Shown: piece after piece, positions 43,724 to 52,337 of the stretch
Layout of the letters: every line of letters begins with the position of its first letter
Numbering within the stretch: position 1 is the first letter of the stretch
DNA from: JAPPHA01 sp965220985
GTDB taxonomy: Bacteria > Pseudomonadota > Alphaproteobacteria > Rhodobacterales > Rhodobacteraceae
Length of the DNA: 64,000 nucleotides
Direction: 5' to 3'
NCBI GenBank assembly: GCA_965220985.1
Contig: OZ244854.1
Location: 1,240,001 to 1,304,000 of the forward strand
Translations under genes and position numbers: made by a program
The notes under the pieces: generated by a model
What the model was told of the DNA's origin: nothing
Database searches by the model: none
What the model saw: only the letters and a program-made list of their open reading frames with translations

Positions 43724-44505
43724 TTGCCCGTGAACACCGCCTGTCGCTTGTTCAGGAATGCGGCCACGCCCTCTGCGTAATCCGCAGATTGTCCGCACTG
43801 CTCCATCATGGCCGCCTCGAGCTCGAGCTGGGCGTCGAGCGAATTGAAGGCCGCTGCCTGGATGGCCTGCTTGGTCTTGCCCAATCCGATTGTCGGTCCC
43901 CGGGAGAGCTTTTCCGTCAATTCGCGGGCCTGCGGCATCAATTCCTGGTCGGGCAGGCATTTCCAGATCAGACCCCAGGTTTCGGCGGTTTTTGCTGGCA
44001 GCGGCTCCGCCGTCATCGCGAGCGCCTTGGCGCGGGCTTCGCCGAGCAGCCGCGGAAGCTGCCAGCTGCCGCCGGAATCCGGAATGAGACCAACTCTCGC
44101 GAAGGACTGGATGAACTTGGCGCTTTCGGACGCCAGCACGATGTCGCATGCAAGCGCGACACTGGATCCGGCTCCGGCCGCAACCCCATTCACGGCGCAG
44201 ACCACCGGAACGGGGAACTCGCGGATGCGGCGAATGAGCGGCGAATACCATGTGCGGACCGTTTCGCCGAGATCAGGTGGCTTGCCCGTTGCCGACGGAT
44301 TCCGATCGTTGAGATCCTGTCCGGCACAGAAACCGCGCCCGGCGCCGCTGAGCAGGATGGCACGCATCTTGTCGCGCCGGGCCTGATCCAGGGCAGCCCG
44401 CAACGCGATGTGCATGTCTTCGTTGAAGCTGTTCAGTCTGTCCGGTCGATTCAACGTGATTTCGACCCAAGTCTCGTGACTATCGACAAGAATGGTGGGA
44501 CTCAT
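43720..44505 (-). CDS. paaG: Ring 1,2-epoxyphenylacetyl-CoA isomerase
   Basis: A 261-residue crotonase-fold enzyme that converts the ring epoxide to the oxepin and also isomerises later double bonds. The oxyanion loops are LSGAGRGFCAGQDLNDRN (about residue 53) and NGVAAGAGSSVALACD. The active Asp of PaaG is expected in VGLIPDSGGSWQLPRL. First gene of the minus-strand paaG-paaI-paaK operon. Confidence 0.93.
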   Translation of the reverse strand: MSPTILVDSHETWVEITLNRPDRLNSFNEDMHIALRAALDQARRDKMRAILLSGAGRGFCAGQDLNDRNPSATGKPPDLGETVRTWYSPLIRRIREFPVPVVCAVNGVAAGAGSSVALACDIVLASESAKFIQSFARVGLIPDSGGSWQLPRLLGEARAKALAMTAEPLPAKTAETWGLIWKCLPDQELMPQARELTEKLSRGPTIGLGKTKQAIQAAAFNSLDAQLELEAAMMEQCGQSADYAEGVAAFLNKRQAVFTGK

Positions 44506-44547
44506 GCGACGGATCCGCGATCATCTTCGGTTCCGTTTCCCCTTGCA

Positions 44548-44580
44548 TGAACCGACACGGTGGTCAATGAACCGAGACAG
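44548..44580. promoter_or_regulatory. Direct repeat in the paaG/paaZ divergent control region
   Basis: ATGAACCGA followed by C or G and AC occurs at 44548-44559 and at 44568-44579, exactly 20 bases apart, 43 to 75 bases before the paaG start. Two half-sites two helical turns apart can be bound by a dimer on one face of the DNA. PaaX, encoded in the same cluster, is the obvious candidate, but the box differs from the published E. coli one. Confidence 0.4.
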
Positions 44581-44609
44581 ATTTTCGGGGCCGAAATTGG
44601 AGATGCGCG

Positions 44610-44951
44610 ATGGGTGTTGTCCGGGTGAAACGCGAAGGCGAACGCGCCCGGGTGGCAGTTGACAATCCGCACGGCAATGCCGGGTCACGAGAGGATCAGG
44701 CAGGCCCGATGAAGCCGCTGCTCACGGTTCTGGCCGACGCGGGTGCCGATCCCGTCAATGCGGGGACCGTGGAGAGTGCTGCCGGAGTCGACCATACCCT
44801 GATCCAAGGCCACGGATCTCCAAGATGGAAGGGTGGAGCACGGTACTGGACCGTCCTGAGGGTGAACGCGGCGATCAGGGCCGCGCCGGCATCACGGGCT
44901 GCCGCATGTCCGTGCTCGTGGGCCACGGTAGAGCGCTTCGTCGGAACCTGA
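44610..44951 (+). pseudogene. Fossil of a FadB-type hydratase/dehydrogenase (internal deletion)
   Basis: A 113-codon open frame whose first 23 residues (VVRVKREGERARVAVDNPHG) read like the start of a crotonase-fold protein (VxVERxGxVAxVTxDNPPxNA). Residues 69-82 (IQGHGSPRWKGGARYWT) read like the C-terminal GYGFPRWRGGPMFW motif of 3-hydroxyacyl-CoA dehydrogenase fusions. About 600 intervening residues would be missing. It lies just before paaZ, where paaF/paaH-type functions would be expected. The match is by eye on two short motifs, so this is a proposal. Confidence 0.45.
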
Positions 44952-44970
44952 AGAGCGAGAGTGAATTGCC

Positions 44971-47007
44971 ATGAGCGTGATTGACGTCAACAGCCACATC
45001 GCGGGCAGGTGGATCGGACCGGGTTCCGGTGCAAGCGAAATCAGGGATGCCGCCACCGGTGAGGTCGTGGCGCGGGCTGGCGACGGGGATATCGAGTTCG
45101 AGGCCGCCCTCGACCATGGGCGCAGGATCGGTGGCCCGGCACTGAGAAAGCTGACCTTTCATGACCGGGCACGATTGCTCAAGGCGCTGGCCCTTCACCT
45201 CGATGAGCACAAGGAACGCCTGTACGAGCTGTCGTATTCGACCGGCGCGACCCGCAAGGACTCGTGGATCGACATCGACGGCGGAATCGGGACCGTTTTC
45301 GTGTTTGCATCCAAGGGGCGACGCGAGATGCCCGACTCGCGCATCCACATCGACGGCGATGTCGAGGATCTGTCGCGGTCGGGAAGCTTCAAGGGACTCC
45401 ATGTTGCAACGCCGGTGCACGGCGTCGCCGTTCACATCAATGCGTTCAATTTTCCGGTCTGGGGCATGCTGGAAAAACTGGCGCCCACGCTGCTTGCCGG
45501 TGTCCCTGCGATCGTCAAGCCTGCCACTTCGAGTTGCCATGTTGCAGAGGCTGCCTTCAGGATCCTGCTCGAGAGCGAGATCCTGCCCCAGGGCGCGCTG
45601 CAGCTGGTCACGGGTGGCCTCGGCAACACGCTCGACATGCTGGGCGGCCAGGACGTGGTCAGTTTCACCGGCTCGGCCGAGACCGCATCCCTCTTGCGTT
45701 CGCGGCCCAACATCATCGACAGCTCGCTTCGGTTCGTGGCGGAGCAGGACAGCCTGAACGCATCGATCCTCGGTCCGGACGCTGATCCGGAAACTCCCGA
45801 GTTCGGCATTCTCCTGGACGAGGTCTGCCGAGAGATCACGACCAAGTCCGGCCAGAAATGCACCGCGATTCGGCGTGTTCTCGTGCCCGAAGTGCGGGTC
45901 GGGGCGGTCATCAACGCGCTGAAGACCCGGCTGGAGCGAGTCCGCATCGGCAACCCTCGGGCGGACGACACCGAGATGGGTGCCTTGATCTCGAATGATC
46001 AGAAACGTGACGTCCTGGCCAAGGCATCGACCATCGGCGCCGGGGCGGATCTTGTTTGCGGCGACGCGGATCGTTTCGAGGTCCATGGAGCCGAACAAGA
46101 CCGGGGTGCATTCTTGCCGCCGATGCTGTTTGTCTGCCCCGACCCTGACGGCACCGACGCGATCCACGAAGTCGAGGCGTTCGGTCCGGTCTCGACGGTC
46201 ATGGGCTATCGCGATCCGGAACACGCGATCGCGTTGGCAAACCGCGGTGGCGGATCGCTCGTGGCCTCGATCATCACCCACGATCGGGCGTTCGCGCGCG
46301 AGATGGTGCTTGGCACCGGCGCTTTTCACGGGAGACTCTATTTCAACGACCGCGACTGCCAGGCGGAAGCGACCGGTCACGGATCACCGCTACCGCACAT
46401 GGTTCATGGCGGGCCGGGGCGCGCCGGTGGCGGCGAGGAACTCGGCGGCGTTCGCGGCGTCATGCACTACATGCAAAGGACAGCCGTTCAGGGCAGCCCG
46501 GCGGTGCTCAGCGAAATCGGGCAGCAGTGGATTCCTGGAGCTGACGAATTGCCGGTCCCTGCCCATCCGTTCCAGCTCTCATTTGACGATCTGGAAATCG
46601 GCCACACCTTGCTGACCGAGTCTCGCACGATCACGCTTGATGACATCGAGCACTTCGCCTCGTTCACCGGCGACGAATTCTATGCTCACATGGACGATGC
46701 CGCTGCAAGGCGGAACCCGTTCTTTCCCGGTCGGGTCGCCCACGGCTATCTTCTTCTGAGCTTCGCGGCCGGGCTGTTCGTCGAGCCGGCGGAAGGGCCG
46801 GTGCTGGCCAATACCGGGCTTGCCGGATTGAACTTCATGAAACCGGTCGAAGCAGGCGACAGCATCCGGGTTCGCCTGACGGTCAAGCGAAAGACGCCAC
46901 GAACCGACGAATACGGCGAGATCCGATGGCATGTCACCCTGTTCAACCAGGACGACGACCATGTCGCGGAATACGAGCTTCGCACCATGAACGCGCGCAG
47001 ATCATGA
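44971..47007 (+). CDS. paaZ: Oxepin-CoA hydrolase / 3-oxo-5,6-dehydrosuberyl-CoA semialdehyde dehydrogenase
   Basis: A 678-residue bifunctional enzyme. Residues 1-515 are an aldehyde dehydrogenase, with the catalytic Cys in TTKSGQKCTAIRR (about residue 295) and the Glu in FVAEQDSLNA. Residues 530-678 are a MaoC-type hydratase (DDIEHFASFTGDEFYAHMDD and PGRVAHGYLLLS) that opens the oxepin ring. Both halves look intact, so the aldehyde formed by the second can pass to the first. It is divergent from paaG and is followed by the regulator gene paaX after 37 bases. Confidence 0.95.
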   Translation: MSVIDVNSHIAGRWIGPGSGASEIRDAATGEVVARAGDGDIEFEAALDHGRRIGGPALRKLTFHDRARLLKALALHLDEHKERLYELSYSTGATRKDSWIDIDGGIGTVFVFASKGRREMPDSRIHIDGDVEDLSRSGSFKGLHVATPVHGVAVHINAFNFPVWGMLEKLAPTLLAGVPAIVKPATSSCHVAEAAFRILLESEILPQGALQLVTGGLGNTLDMLGGQDVVSFTGSAETASLLRSRPNIIDSSLRFVAEQDSLNASILGPDADPETPEFGILLDEVCREITTKSGQKCTAIRRVLVPEVRVGAVINALKTRLERVRIGNPRADDTEMGALISNDQKRDVLAKASTIGAGADLVCGDADRFEVHGAEQDRGAFLPPMLFVCPDPDGTDAIHEVEAFGPVSTVMGYRDPEHAIALANRGGGSLVASIITHDRAFAREMVLGTGAFHGRLYFNDRDCQAEATGHGSPLPHMVHGGPGRAGGGEELGGVRGVMHYMQRTAVQGSPAVLSEIGQQWIPGADELPVPAHPFQLSFDDLEIGHTLLTESRTITLDDIEHFASFTGDEFYAHMDDAAARRNPFFPGRVAHGYLLLSFAAGLFVEPAEGPVLANTGLAGLNFMKPVEAGDSIRVRLTVKRKTPRTDEYGEIRWHVTLFNQDDDHVAEYELRTMNARRS

Positions 47008-47044
47008 TGGCGGGGCCCGGCTTGCTGCCGCTCGAGACGGTCAA

Positions 47045-47896
47045 ATGGACAACGAAACCCTCGACGACCTCGTGAACGGTCTTTCCGGTGGTCAGTCGCC
47101 GCGGGTGTGGTCATGGGTGGTGACCGTCTTTGGCGAGTTGGCACGCGAGCCGGGATCGGAAATCAGCGGCAACCTGCTGCATGGTCTCGCAGGACTGATC
47201 GGGATCAAGCCCGAGGCGATCAGGGTCGCACTTCATCGCCTGCGAAAGGACGAGTGGATCGTCAGTCGTCGGAACGGCCGGAACAGCGTGCACCTGCTGT
47301 CGGAAAAAGGACAGAAAATCAGCGTCGATGCCAGTCGGCGAATCTACGGGACCGCGTCAAATGGACGCTCGGCCTGGCTGGTTCTCGCCGACCCAGGATT
47401 CCCGGTCGATGCTGACGTGGTTGATGCGGTGCCGGTCGGGACAGGCATGTGGATCATGGCTGAGAAACCGAACGGTGACGGAATCTTCTCGACACCTCTC
47501 GAGTCGGGGCACGGGTTGCCCGATTGGGTCACCGCGAAAGTCTGCCCGGCCGATCTCGTGACCCAGTCTTGCGTTCTTGCGGACCGCCTCGCCGCGCTCA
47601 GAGGGCGGTTTTCCGATCCGGAATTCGAGATCGCGACCATGACGCCACTGCAGGTGGCGACATTGAGGGTCATGATCGTGCACGATTGGAGGCGGCTGAT
47701 CCTGAAGGCGCCGACGCTTCCCGAGCAGGTCTTTCCGGATCGGTGGCACGGCGCTCAGTGCAGGGCTCACGTGTCGTGGCTGCTGTCACGGCTGCGAAGG
47801 CCGTCACTCTCGGCACTTGAGACGACAGTGGCGGACATGGCCTCTGACAGGTCGATGGGGCCTCGGGCGCGCAAGCGGCAAGCGCCGACGGATTAG
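47045..47896 (+). CDS. paaX: PaaX-family transcriptional repressor
   Basis: A 283-residue regulator. The N-terminal winged helix (about residues 15-75) includes SWVVTVFGELAREPGSEISG and GIKPEAIRVALHRLRKDEWI, a typical PaaX recognition helix. The middle domain carries AWLVLADPGFPVD, and the C-terminal region HDWRRLILKAPTLPEQVFPD is the PaaX_C signature. In E. coli PaaX represses paa operons and is released by phenylacetyl-CoA. It lies 37 bases after paaZ and probably shares its transcript. Confidence 0.92.
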   Translation: MDNETLDDLVNGLSGGQSPRVWSWVVTVFGELAREPGSEISGNLLHGLAGLIGIKPEAIRVALHRLRKDEWIVSRRNGRNSVHLLSEKGQKISVDASRRIYGTASNGRSAWLVLADPGFPVDADVVDAVPVGTGMWIMAEKPNGDGIFSTPLESGHGLPDWVTAKVCPADLVTQSCVLADRLAALRGRFSDPEFEIATMTPLQVATLRVMIVHDWRRLILKAPTLPEQVFPDRWHGAQCRAHVSWLLSRLRRPSLSALETTVADMASDRSMGPRARKRQAPTD

Positions 47897-47957
47897 CTCC
47901 AGGCCGCCACAATCAACAGTGAACCTGCGCCGGTCATGGCGATTGGCGTGCAGGGTT

Positions 47958-48764
47958 TCAGAGCCAGCCGTCTTTCTTGAGGTCGGCCAGGAAGGTTCGG
48001 CTCACGGGCACGAGCGTTCCGTTCGACAACTTGAGGTGCAGCCGGCCTTCCTTGCGCACCTTTCCCTCGACTGCACGCCGGGCGACCCAGTGCGATCGGT
48101 GGACCTGACGACCGTCCGATCCGGCAAGCTCGCGGATGGCGTCGCGAAAACGCAACAGAATCATGTCCTTGCCGCGCTCTGTGTGAACCTCGACGTAGTG
48201 ATCCTGCATTCGGAGGTAGAGGATATCGGTTCCCAGGTGATCCGGCAGACGCCTTGCGAATTCGGATGACGAGGGAGCCTCCGGGCCTGTTTGAACCTTC
48301 GCCGCGATCTTCGTGTTTCCGTCGGCAGGGTCCTCGGACATGTCGTGCGGATTTTCGACGAGGCGATACGACAGAAAGGCAAAGATGAGGACGACGAGAA
48401 CAACGCATGAGTAGACATAGGCGACGTTGAGCGCGGAATGGATCGGTTTGGCCATCCAGGCTTCAAGCGCAAGTATGATACCGGTTCCGGGCACGGCGCA
48501 TGCCAAGGTGGCGACCGCTGCCGCCACGAGAAAGGCGGGCCGCGATCGAAACCGCCCCCCGAGACTCAAGGGAAAGACGATCATCGCCAGCAGCCACACT
48601 GGAATGATGGCGAGAGCCCAGTAGACAAAGAGCTCTCCCGTCGCGAGACGCCCCGACGTTCCGAATGGACCAAGATACGAAAACACGACCACGGCAGCGC
48701 AAACAGCGAGGCCGTGGCGACGAAATCGAGGATTCTGCGTCAGTTCACGTATCGTCAAACGCAC
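47958..48764 (-). CDS. Membrane-bound LytTR transcriptional regulator
   Basis: A 268-residue protein with four predicted membrane helices in the first 130 residues (for example GLAVCAAVVVFSYLGPFG and VYWALAIIPVWLLAMIVF). A linker leads to a C-terminal LytTR DNA-binding domain (about residues 170-268: YLRMQDHYVEVHTERGKDMI, then HRSHWVARRAVEG and SNGTLVPVSRTF). It should bind DNA from the membrane. It is divergent from the DUF2141/carotenoid oxygenase pair, and two LytTR-like half-sites lie in the shared intergenic region. Confidence 0.9.
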   Translation of the reverse strand: MRLTIRELTQNPRFRRHGLAVCAAVVVFSYLGPFGTSGRLATGELFVYWALAIIPVWLLAMIVFPLSLGGRFRSRPAFLVAAAVATLACAVPGTGIILALEAWMAKPIHSALNVAYVYSCVVLVVLIFAFLSYRLVENPHDMSEDPADGNTKIAAKVQTGPEAPSSSEFARRLPDHLGTDILYLRMQDHYVEVHTERGKDMILLRFRDAIRELAGSDGRQVHRSHWVARRAVEGKVRKEGRLHLKLSNGTLVPVSRTFLADLKKDGWL

Positions 48765-48771
48765 ATCTCCA

Positions 48772-48803
48772 TCCGTTGGCGAAGAAACAGGCCAGTTGGC
48801 GAA
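48772..48803. promoter_or_regulatory. Direct GTTGGCGAA repeats, candidate LytTR sites
   Basis: GTTGGCGAA occurs at 48775-48783 and 48795-48803, 20 bases apart. With flanking bases the two read TCCGTTGGC and CCAGTTGGC, close to the published LytTR half-site pattern (A/T, A/C, A/C, GTT, N, A/G, T/G), and the spacing of about two turns is also typical. The sites lie 8-40 bases upstream of the LytTR gene start, suggesting autoregulation and control of the divergent genes. Confidence 0.5.
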
Positions 48804-48909
48804 AGCCTGGTTGCAGCCTGTTCAGGCATGGCCGACGAAATGTGGGCATCAGTGATCCGATCACTGACGAGCAGCGCTCATGCTTACCACAGGAACAAGG
48901 AGATTCAAC

Positions 48910-49356
48910 GTGAACAGACAGACGGGACTAGCAGCATTGACCGCTCTTGCACTGGCTGCAGGACATGGCGCCGGGTTGGCGCAAGCCGGTGATCTTTCGA
49001 TCGAAATCGAAGGCCTTCGCAGCGACTCGGGCCGGGTTTATGTCGGGGTCTTTTCGCCGACCCGAGGCTTCGATTTTCCGCAGGAGGAAGGAATGATTCT
49101 CGGTGGCTGGTGGCTGGCCGAAGATCGTTCGGTTCGTGTGACCTGGCATGGGCTTCCGGACGGCGAATACGCTGTCACCGCCTATCATGACGAGAACGGC
49201 AATGATCAATTCGACAGGAACGTCCTGGGTCTGCCGACGGAAGGCTACGGGTTTTCGAACGACGCCCCCGTCTTCATGGGTCCGCCGAAATTCGACGATG
49301 CGGCAGTCACCGTCAGCGGCGATTCCGTCACGTCGATACTGACCATCAGGTACTGA
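48910..49356 (+). CDS. Secreted DUF2141 protein
   Basis: A 148-residue protein with an N-terminal signal peptide (about residues 1-27, ending GLAQAG) and a single DUF2141 beta-sandwich domain. The domain is recognisable by GRVYVGVFSPTRGFDFPQE, LPDGEYAVTAYHDENGNDQF and GYGFSNDAPVFMGPPKFDDA. The role of the domain is unknown. The start is GTG at 48910, because AAGGAG at 48898-48903 precedes it by six bases and the signal peptide then begins correctly. It is followed after 11 bases by the carotenoid oxygenase. Confidence 0.88.
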   Translation: MNRQTGLAALTALALAAGHGAGLAQAGDLSIEIEGLRSDSGRVYVGVFSPTRGFDFPQEEGMILGGWWLAEDRSVRVTWHGLPDGEYAVTAYHDENGNDQFDRNVLGLPTEGYGFSNDAPVFMGPPKFDDAAVTVSGDSVTSILTIRY

Positions 49357-49367
49357 GGAGAAACGAA

Positions 49368-50876
49368 ATGGATCGACGCCAGTTCGTGCTGATGTCGGCT
49401 GCAGCCGGCATCGCAAACCATCTCCCGTCATGGGCAAGCGCTTCGATTGCCAGTCAATTGACCGATCCGGCGAGCGAATTTGAGCGGCGAATGGCCGGCG
49501 ACTCGCGTCTTCTGGGCTGGTCGGCTCCGAAGTCCGATCGGCTCGATGCCGACAATATCGAGATCGAGGGTGAGCTTCCTTCGGATCTAAGAGGGGTCTT
49601 CCGACGCAACGGGCCGGCTGCCCACAGCCGGCATGGTCACCGATACGGCCACTGGTTCGACGGCGATGGCATGATCCAGGAGTTCAGATTCACGGATTCC
49701 GGCGTGTCGCACCGAGGGCGGATGCTCGCGACGCCCAAGCTCGTTCGCGAAGACGAGGCCGGCCGGCGCCTGTTTCCCGGGTTTGCCACCGAGGTCGACG
49801 ACGGGGTGGCGGTGCGCGGCCCGGACGATCTCAACGCCGCGAACATTTCGGTGATCGACCACCATGGCGAATTGATGGCCTTGTGGGAGGGCGGCTCGCC
49901 GAGCGTTCTCGACCGGGATTCGCTTGAATGGTCACATTTCAAGTCGTGGGGAGACGGTTGGAGCGAAGTGCCTTTCACTGCACACCCGAAAGTCGACTCC
50001 GACGGGACCCTTTGGGCGTTCGGTTTCGCCATCCTGCCAAGCCCGGCTCTCATTCTCTATCACGTTTCGGCGTCAGGGCGGCTGATCAAGGCAGCGGTGA
50101 TTCCCGAGAACCATCTCGGCATGGTGCATGATTTCGTGATCACGACCCGTCATCTTGTCCTTGTCATTCCGCCGTACGAGTACCGTCCCGAACACGACGG
50201 GTCGTTTCTCGATTCACATGTCTGGTCGCCGGAACGCGGGTCGAGGGCGTTGGTGGTCGCCAAGGACGACTTCGATGACAGGCGATGGGTTCAGCTGCCA
50301 GCCGGGTTCGGGTTTCACCACGGAAACGGATGGGAGGATTCTCGGGGCAACATCCATTTCGATCATTGCGTGTCGAGCGATGTGAGCATGCTGACGGATT
50401 CGTTCCGCCAGGTCATGCGGGGCGAGTTCATCCATTCGCAAGTGCCGCGATACACGCGGTACGTCATTCACGCCAATGGCCGTGTCGAAGTGAGCGAGAC
50501 GCCTGACATTGCGGAGTTTCCGCAGGTTTCGCCGCGTCGGGTCGGACACCGAAACCGTTTCGTCTACACGCTCGGCCCCGGACGGAGTCCCGACTGGGTG
50601 TTTCGGGTTCTCGAACGGCGCGATCATCATTCCGGTGACTTGCAGAGCCACGATTTCGGCGACGAGAGAATTCCGGAAGAGCATGTCTTCGTGCCATTTC
50701 CTGACGGGACTTCCGAGGATGACGGTTGGCTGGTCGGAACCTTCCTTGCGCACAAGCGCGGTGTCAGCGGCATCACGGTCTTTGATGCTCGGAGAGTGTC
50801 GGACGGGCCGGTCATGACGGCATGGCTGCCCTACCCGATCCCATTGGGGTTCCACGGTCATTTTGGCCGGAACTGA
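49368..50876 (+). CDS. Tat-exported carotenoid oxygenase
   Basis: A 502-residue non-haem iron dioxygenase of the carotenoid/stilbene/lignostilbene cleavage family. The four iron-binding His are in FTAHPKVD, MVHDFVIT, GFHHGNGW and, at the very end, GFHGHFGRN. The strand motif FRRNGPA is also typical. The N-terminus MDRRQFVLMSAAAGIANHLP looks like a twin-arginine signal, so a folded enzyme would be exported to the periplasm. Most bacterial relatives are cytosolic. The substrate could be an apocarotenoid, a stilbene or a lignin dimer. It probably shares an operon with the DUF2141 gene. Confidence 0.88.
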   Translation: MDRRQFVLMSAAAGIANHLPSWASASIASQLTDPASEFERRMAGDSRLLGWSAPKSDRLDADNIEIEGELPSDLRGVFRRNGPAAHSRHGHRYGHWFDGDGMIQEFRFTDSGVSHRGRMLATPKLVREDEAGRRLFPGFATEVDDGVAVRGPDDLNAANISVIDHHGELMALWEGGSPSVLDRDSLEWSHFKSWGDGWSEVPFTAHPKVDSDGTLWAFGFAILPSPALILYHVSASGRLIKAAVIPENHLGMVHDFVITTRHLVLVIPPYEYRPEHDGSFLDSHVWSPERGSRALVVAKDDFDDRRWVQLPAGFGFHHGNGWEDSRGNIHFDHCVSSDVSMLTDSFRQVMRGEFIHSQVPRYTRYVIHANGRVEVSETPDIAEFPQVSPRRVGHRNRFVYTLGPGRSPDWVFRVLERRDHHSGDLQSHDFGDERIPEEHVFVPFPDGTSEDDGWLVGTFLAHKRGVSGITVFDARRVSDGPVMTAWLPYPIPLGFHGHFGRN

Positions 50877-51174
50877 GATTTGCCTACTATCAGTCACTCA
50901 GTCGGCGATCGCGTGATGGTAGTGTCATGACCATTTGGCTGCCGGCAGATCACGGTCCGGTGTTGGGGCGGGGGCAAATTATCGTCGCCCCCCGCTCGAC
51001 CATTGAGATGACCGCGACATTTTACATGGGATCCTGAGTGGCATCCGCGGTGCTGATTGATGAGTTAGCCAATCGGCAAAGTGGAATGACGCCGGATGGT
51101 AAACAGGAAAGGACTCCCAACTTGGATTGCAGCATGCCGTGCATCAGCCGGCGGTTGTCGCGACATAGAGGGTG
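50877..51174. other. Intergenic stretch before the AbiE-like pair
   Basis: About 300 bases with no gene recognised. Base composition shifts from GC-rich to more AT-rich toward its right end, probably marking the left border of the transferred AbiE-like segment. Confidence 0.4.
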
Positions 51175-51223
51175 TTGCACCAAGATCAGAAATTTACTAT
51201 ATTGCATTTATTCGCTGTACAGC
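51175..51223 (+). promoter_or_regulatory. Promoter and overlapping palindromic operator of the AbiE-like pair
   Basis: A -35 element TTGCAC (51175-51180) and a -10 element TATATT (51198-51203) are separated by 17 bases. A perfect ten-base palindrome GCTGTACAGC (51214-51223) begins about ten bases after the -10, covering the expected transcription start. Such a placement suits repression by the antitoxin itself. The ribosome binding site AAGG is at 51229-51232. Confidence 0.6.
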
Positions 51224-51239
51224 AAATTAAGGAAAAAAA

Positions 51240-52337
51240 TTGTCAGTAGACTTGAATCTGACGCAGCAACGATTGGTTGACGAGTGTTTGCAAGCCCTCC
51301 AAGGTCTGCCGGGTGTTCGGGCGGAGGTGTGTGAGGCTGTACAGCTAGGTGAAGCTGACTTGAAATGTGATGAGCAGGTCGTTGTCCGGGTTGGAGGGAA
51401 AGTTGCAACCCTCCTGACTGAAGCGAAAAAGGAAATATACCCTCGCGACGCAAGGCAGATGGTTTGGCGATCCCGTGAAATCGTGCGTCGGAGTTCGCAT
51501 CCTGTGAAAGCACAACAACAGGTGTATTTCCTGATTGCTCGGTCGATTTCACCAGGAGCCAAGGACATACTGAGGAACGAGCGGGTTGGATATTACGATA
51601 GCGGGGGGAGTCTGTTTCTTCCTGCCAGTAACATCTATGTATGCGTAGACAAGCCGTTGCCAAAAGGAATGTCTCGATCCATCCGTTCGGTCTTTTCGGG
51701 TCGTCGTGCACAAGTGTTGCATGCGATTCTGTTGCGAAATGGAGAATCGTTTGGAGTCACGGACATTGCTAAACAGGCCCGGGTATCAGCTGCGACTGCC
51801 TCGCAGGTCTTGAAGGAACTGGAGAAGTTCGATTGGGTGGTGTCGTATGGAAAAGGACCAACCAAGCGACGTCACCTGCAAGAACCTGGTGCATTGCTGG
51901 ATGCATGGGTGAAGCAAATGGCTGTGATGCCCCCCTTGTCAATGCGGCGGTATTTTGTACCGACGGTACGAGCCGGTAGTTTGGCCGAAAGATTCGCCGA
52001 AGCCTGCGCGGCAAGGAATGTTGACTACGCGATTACCCACGAGGAGGCAGGACAACAGTATGCACCGTTTCTGTCGGCCGTCTCCCAGGTTCGTTGTCGT
52101 CTCTTGTTTAGTTCTGCAGCAGAACAGGTGCTAAGCGAATTGGATGCTCGGCAAGTCGACCAAGGCGCGAACCTTGCAATCATTGAGACACTCTCACCTG
52201 GGGAATTGTTGTTTCGGCGGTTCGTGAACGGGATGTGGCTGGCTAGTGCAGTGCAGGTGTACCTTGATCTGATGCGTGGCGAGGGCCGTGCCAATGAAAT
52301 GGCAAGACATCTGCGGGAAGAAGTGATCGGCTTCTAA
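51240..52337 (+). CDS. AbiEi-like antitoxin/transcription regulator
   Basis: A 365-residue protein. Its first 140 residues look like a nuclease-like or sensor domain (VVRVGGKVATLLTEAKKEIY). A winged helix-turn-helix is centred near residue 190 (FGVTDIAKQARVSAATASQV, then LKELEKFDWVV), and the C-terminal half resembles the AbiEi antitoxin core (YFVPTVRAGSLAERFAEACA, then RNVDYAITHEEAGQQYAPFL). Classic AbiEi is about 200-290 residues, so this is a long form. AbiEi proteins repress their own operon and counter AbiEii. The start is TTG at 51240 with AAGG eight bases before it. Its last base pair is shared with the next gene (TAATG). Lower GC than the neighbours suggests transfer. Confidence 0.7.
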   Translation: MSVDLNLTQQRLVDECLQALQGLPGVRAEVCEAVQLGEADLKCDEQVVVRVGGKVATLLTEAKKEIYPRDARQMVWRSREIVRRSSHPVKAQQQVYFLIARSISPGAKDILRNERVGYYDSGGSLFLPASNIYVCVDKPLPKGMSRSIRSVFSGRRAQVLHAILLRNGESFGVTDIAKQARVSAATASQVLKELEKFDWVVSYGKGPTKRRHLQEPGALLDAWVKQMAVMPPLSMRRYFVPTVRAGSLAERFAEACAARNVDYAITHEEAGQQYAPFLSAVSQVRCRLLFSSAAEQVLSELDARQVDQGANLAIIETLSPGELLFRRFVNGMWLASAVQVYLDLMRGEGRANEMARHLREEVIGF

